From Helicobacter pylori (GTDB lineage Bacteria; Campylobacterota; Campylobacteria; Campylobacterales; Helicobacteraceae): a stretch of 64,000 nt of DNA. Of this stretch, positions 63,146 to 64,000 are shown one piece after another. A program made the translations under genes and the position numbers. Positions within the stretch are counted from its first letter, which is position 1. Each line of letters opens with the position of its first letter. Below the pieces are notes generated by a model. It worked only from the letters and a program-made list of their open reading frames with translations, did no database searches and was not told the origin of the DNA. Location of the stretch: contig NZ_CP051534.1 of assembly GCF_016748675.1 (NCBI RefSeq), positions 1,054,001-1,118,000 on the forward strand, read 5' to 3'.

Positions 63146-64000
63146 CTAGCTCTTTTTTAAGAGCTTGAGTTGGATTAGGATTTTTTTCACCAGTGCATGG
63201 AGTTTTAGAATTTTAAGGGTTTTACTAATAAAACTCTTGAGCGGTATTGAAATGCAGTATTTGAATAGTCTTCGCCTTGCGTTTTGGGGAATCTCATGAA
63301 TGTGTAAAAAATAATGTTTTAAAAATGTCTTAAAAGCGTCATGGGCAATCTGTTCTTCTGCTTTCCATAAAGGAAAGTAGTAATGATAAGCGGCAATGCT
63401 GTGGTAGTGGTGCCATTTTTCTCCACCTATCTCCCCACCCCCCGTGATCAAATAAGACCAATCGCTCATAAATGGGGTTTTAGCCAAAGCGTTCAGCCAT
63501 AAATCCGCTTTCAAACCAAAAGGATATATCCAAGGCTTGATTTGAAAATAAGGATGAGAGTCGTATTGTATAACGATGGGTTCTCTTAGGGCTTGTTTAA
63601 TGGTATTATGATAAATTGCATTGGCTACGCCCTTTAAATGCTCTTCAGAAAGACTATAATAGTGTGGGAAAATGCAATACTCTATTTTTAATGGCGCGAT
63701 CTTTGAACGACAAAATTCTGTCAATTGCGGTTCTTTATCTATTTTTTGCACGCGTATGATTTCTAATATTTTTTTACAAAATTGATTTTTTCGCTGGTAA
63801 GTTAAGTTGCAATAAAAAAAGCCTTCATACGGGTATATTTTGTCATAAACCCCATAAAAATAATTCTCATCATTTTCTTCAATGCTTAAGAAATCAGCGC
63901 TAAATTCATTGCAAAAGATAACATCCACGTCGCTCCACACCATTTTAGAATATTTGGGGAATAAATCCGCTAGAAAATACTTCACTAACACCATTTTAGA
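63146..64000 (-). CDS. GT8-like glycosyltransferase, 5' end outside window
   Basis: At least 284 residues; the reading frame stays open to the right edge (SKMVLVKYFLADLFPKYSKM), and the GT8 N-terminal nucleotide-binding strand must lie beyond it, so the true start is not in the window. The metal-binding DxD is in VWSDVDVIFCNE. KWHHYHSIAAYHYYFPLWK and the basic C-terminal tail (LKILKLHALVKKILIQLKLLKKS) resemble H. pylori LPS galactosyl- and glucosyltransferases (HP1105 type). Sugar donor and acceptor are not determined. Confidence 0.82.
   Translation of the reverse strand, partial: SKMVLVKYFLADLFPKYSKMVWSDVDVIFCNEFSADFLSIEENDENYFYGVYDKIYPYEGFFYCNLTYQRKNQFCKKILEIIRVQKIDKEPQLTEFCRSKIAPLKIEYCIFPHYYSLSEEHLKGVANAIYHNTIKQALREPIVIQYDSHPYFQIKPWIYPFGLKADLWLNALAKTPFMSDWSYLITGGGEIGGEKWHHYHSIAAYHYYFPLWKAEEQIAHDAFKTFLKHYFLHIHEIPQNARRRLFKYCISIPLKSFISKTLKILKLHALVKKILIQLKLLKKS

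Noticed and set aside
63148-63165. AGCTCTT/AAGAGCT hairpin at the 3' ends of the alcohol dehydrogenase and glycosyltransferase genes
   Set aside because: The stem is 7 bp, lies within the last codons of the glycosyltransferase, and no clear T-run follows on the plus strand, so I do not call it a terminator.
1-64000. CRISPR array, prophage, IS element or type IV secretion genes
   Set aside because: I looked for regularly spaced repeats, transposase or integrase motifs and cag-type genes and found none; the only repeat-flanked segment is the FkbM cassette.

Overview
The window is a chromosomal segment of Helicobacter pylori, an epsilonproteobacterium (Campylobacterota). This rests on gene content and order recognised from memory, not on a search. 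It carries a Lewis-antigen alpha-1,3/4 fucosyltransferase with a poly-C tract and heptad repeats, the Hom-family porin-like protein HomC, the Sel1-repeat beta-lactamase-like protein HcpC, CheV3 beside the CheA-REC fusion, and PseC of flagellin glycosylation. The base composition is AT-rich, promoters are mostly bare TATAAT/TACAAT -10 boxes, and GTG/TTG starts are common. All of this fits H. pylori. Gene order largely follows the HP0407 to HP0357 block of reference strain 26695 as I remember it, then jumps to the HP1098 to HP1105 block.

Layout. 1-4445 (minus): a molybdoenzyme cut by the left edge, a DUF3972-like protein, a NifS-like PLP enzyme and a HIT protein. 4526-17194 (plus): housekeeping genes pheS-pheT-aroA-ispH-rpsA, then a membrane-anchored protein, serA, a UbiD-family decarboxylase, a YggS-type PLP protein and a LpxH-like phosphoesterase. 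17198-21097: chemotaxis block cheV3-cheA-cheW. 21355-22721: divergent tpx (frameshifted here) and sodB, both oxidative-stress defence. 22773-31014: cmoA, priA, small coiled-coil proteins, a SPOR-domain protein, an orphan sensor-like membrane protein, an M48 protease, prmC and gdhA. 31028-37005 (minus): cytochrome c maturation (ccsBA plus the CcmG-like lipoprotein) and hemH, with the phase-variable fucosyltransferase at the end. 37061-43083: rsmE, homC, dcd and accB-accC.

43084-45777 is the accessory region. A FkbM-type methyltransferase gene with an (AT)10 tract, out of frame in this copy, is bracketed by two 80-bp copies of the 3' end of accC. A DNA adenine methyltransferase with a decayed partner (probably a restriction enzyme) follows. 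45870-55239: a coiled-coil protein, pseC, tRNA-Leu, nrdB, pcm, an LptF/LptG permease, truA, galE, tRNA-Ile and tRNA-Ala, an AsmA-like protein and a short-chain dehydrogenase. 55474-64000: hcpC, the Entner-Doudoroff and glucose-entry genes (eda, edd, zwf, pgl, glk), a zinc alcohol dehydrogenase and a GT8 glycosyltransferase cut by the right edge.

Main points of interest: (1) the repeat-flanked, AT-tract-controlled FkbM cassette, which looks excisable and switchable; (2) the fucosyltransferase, OFF at C12; (3) the one-base frameshift in tpx that separates the peroxidatic and resolving cysteines; (4) the restriction-modification operon with two frameshifts in its second gene; (5) the sodB terminator lying against the cmoA start codon. 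Genes with no assigned function are described only by what can be seen in them.
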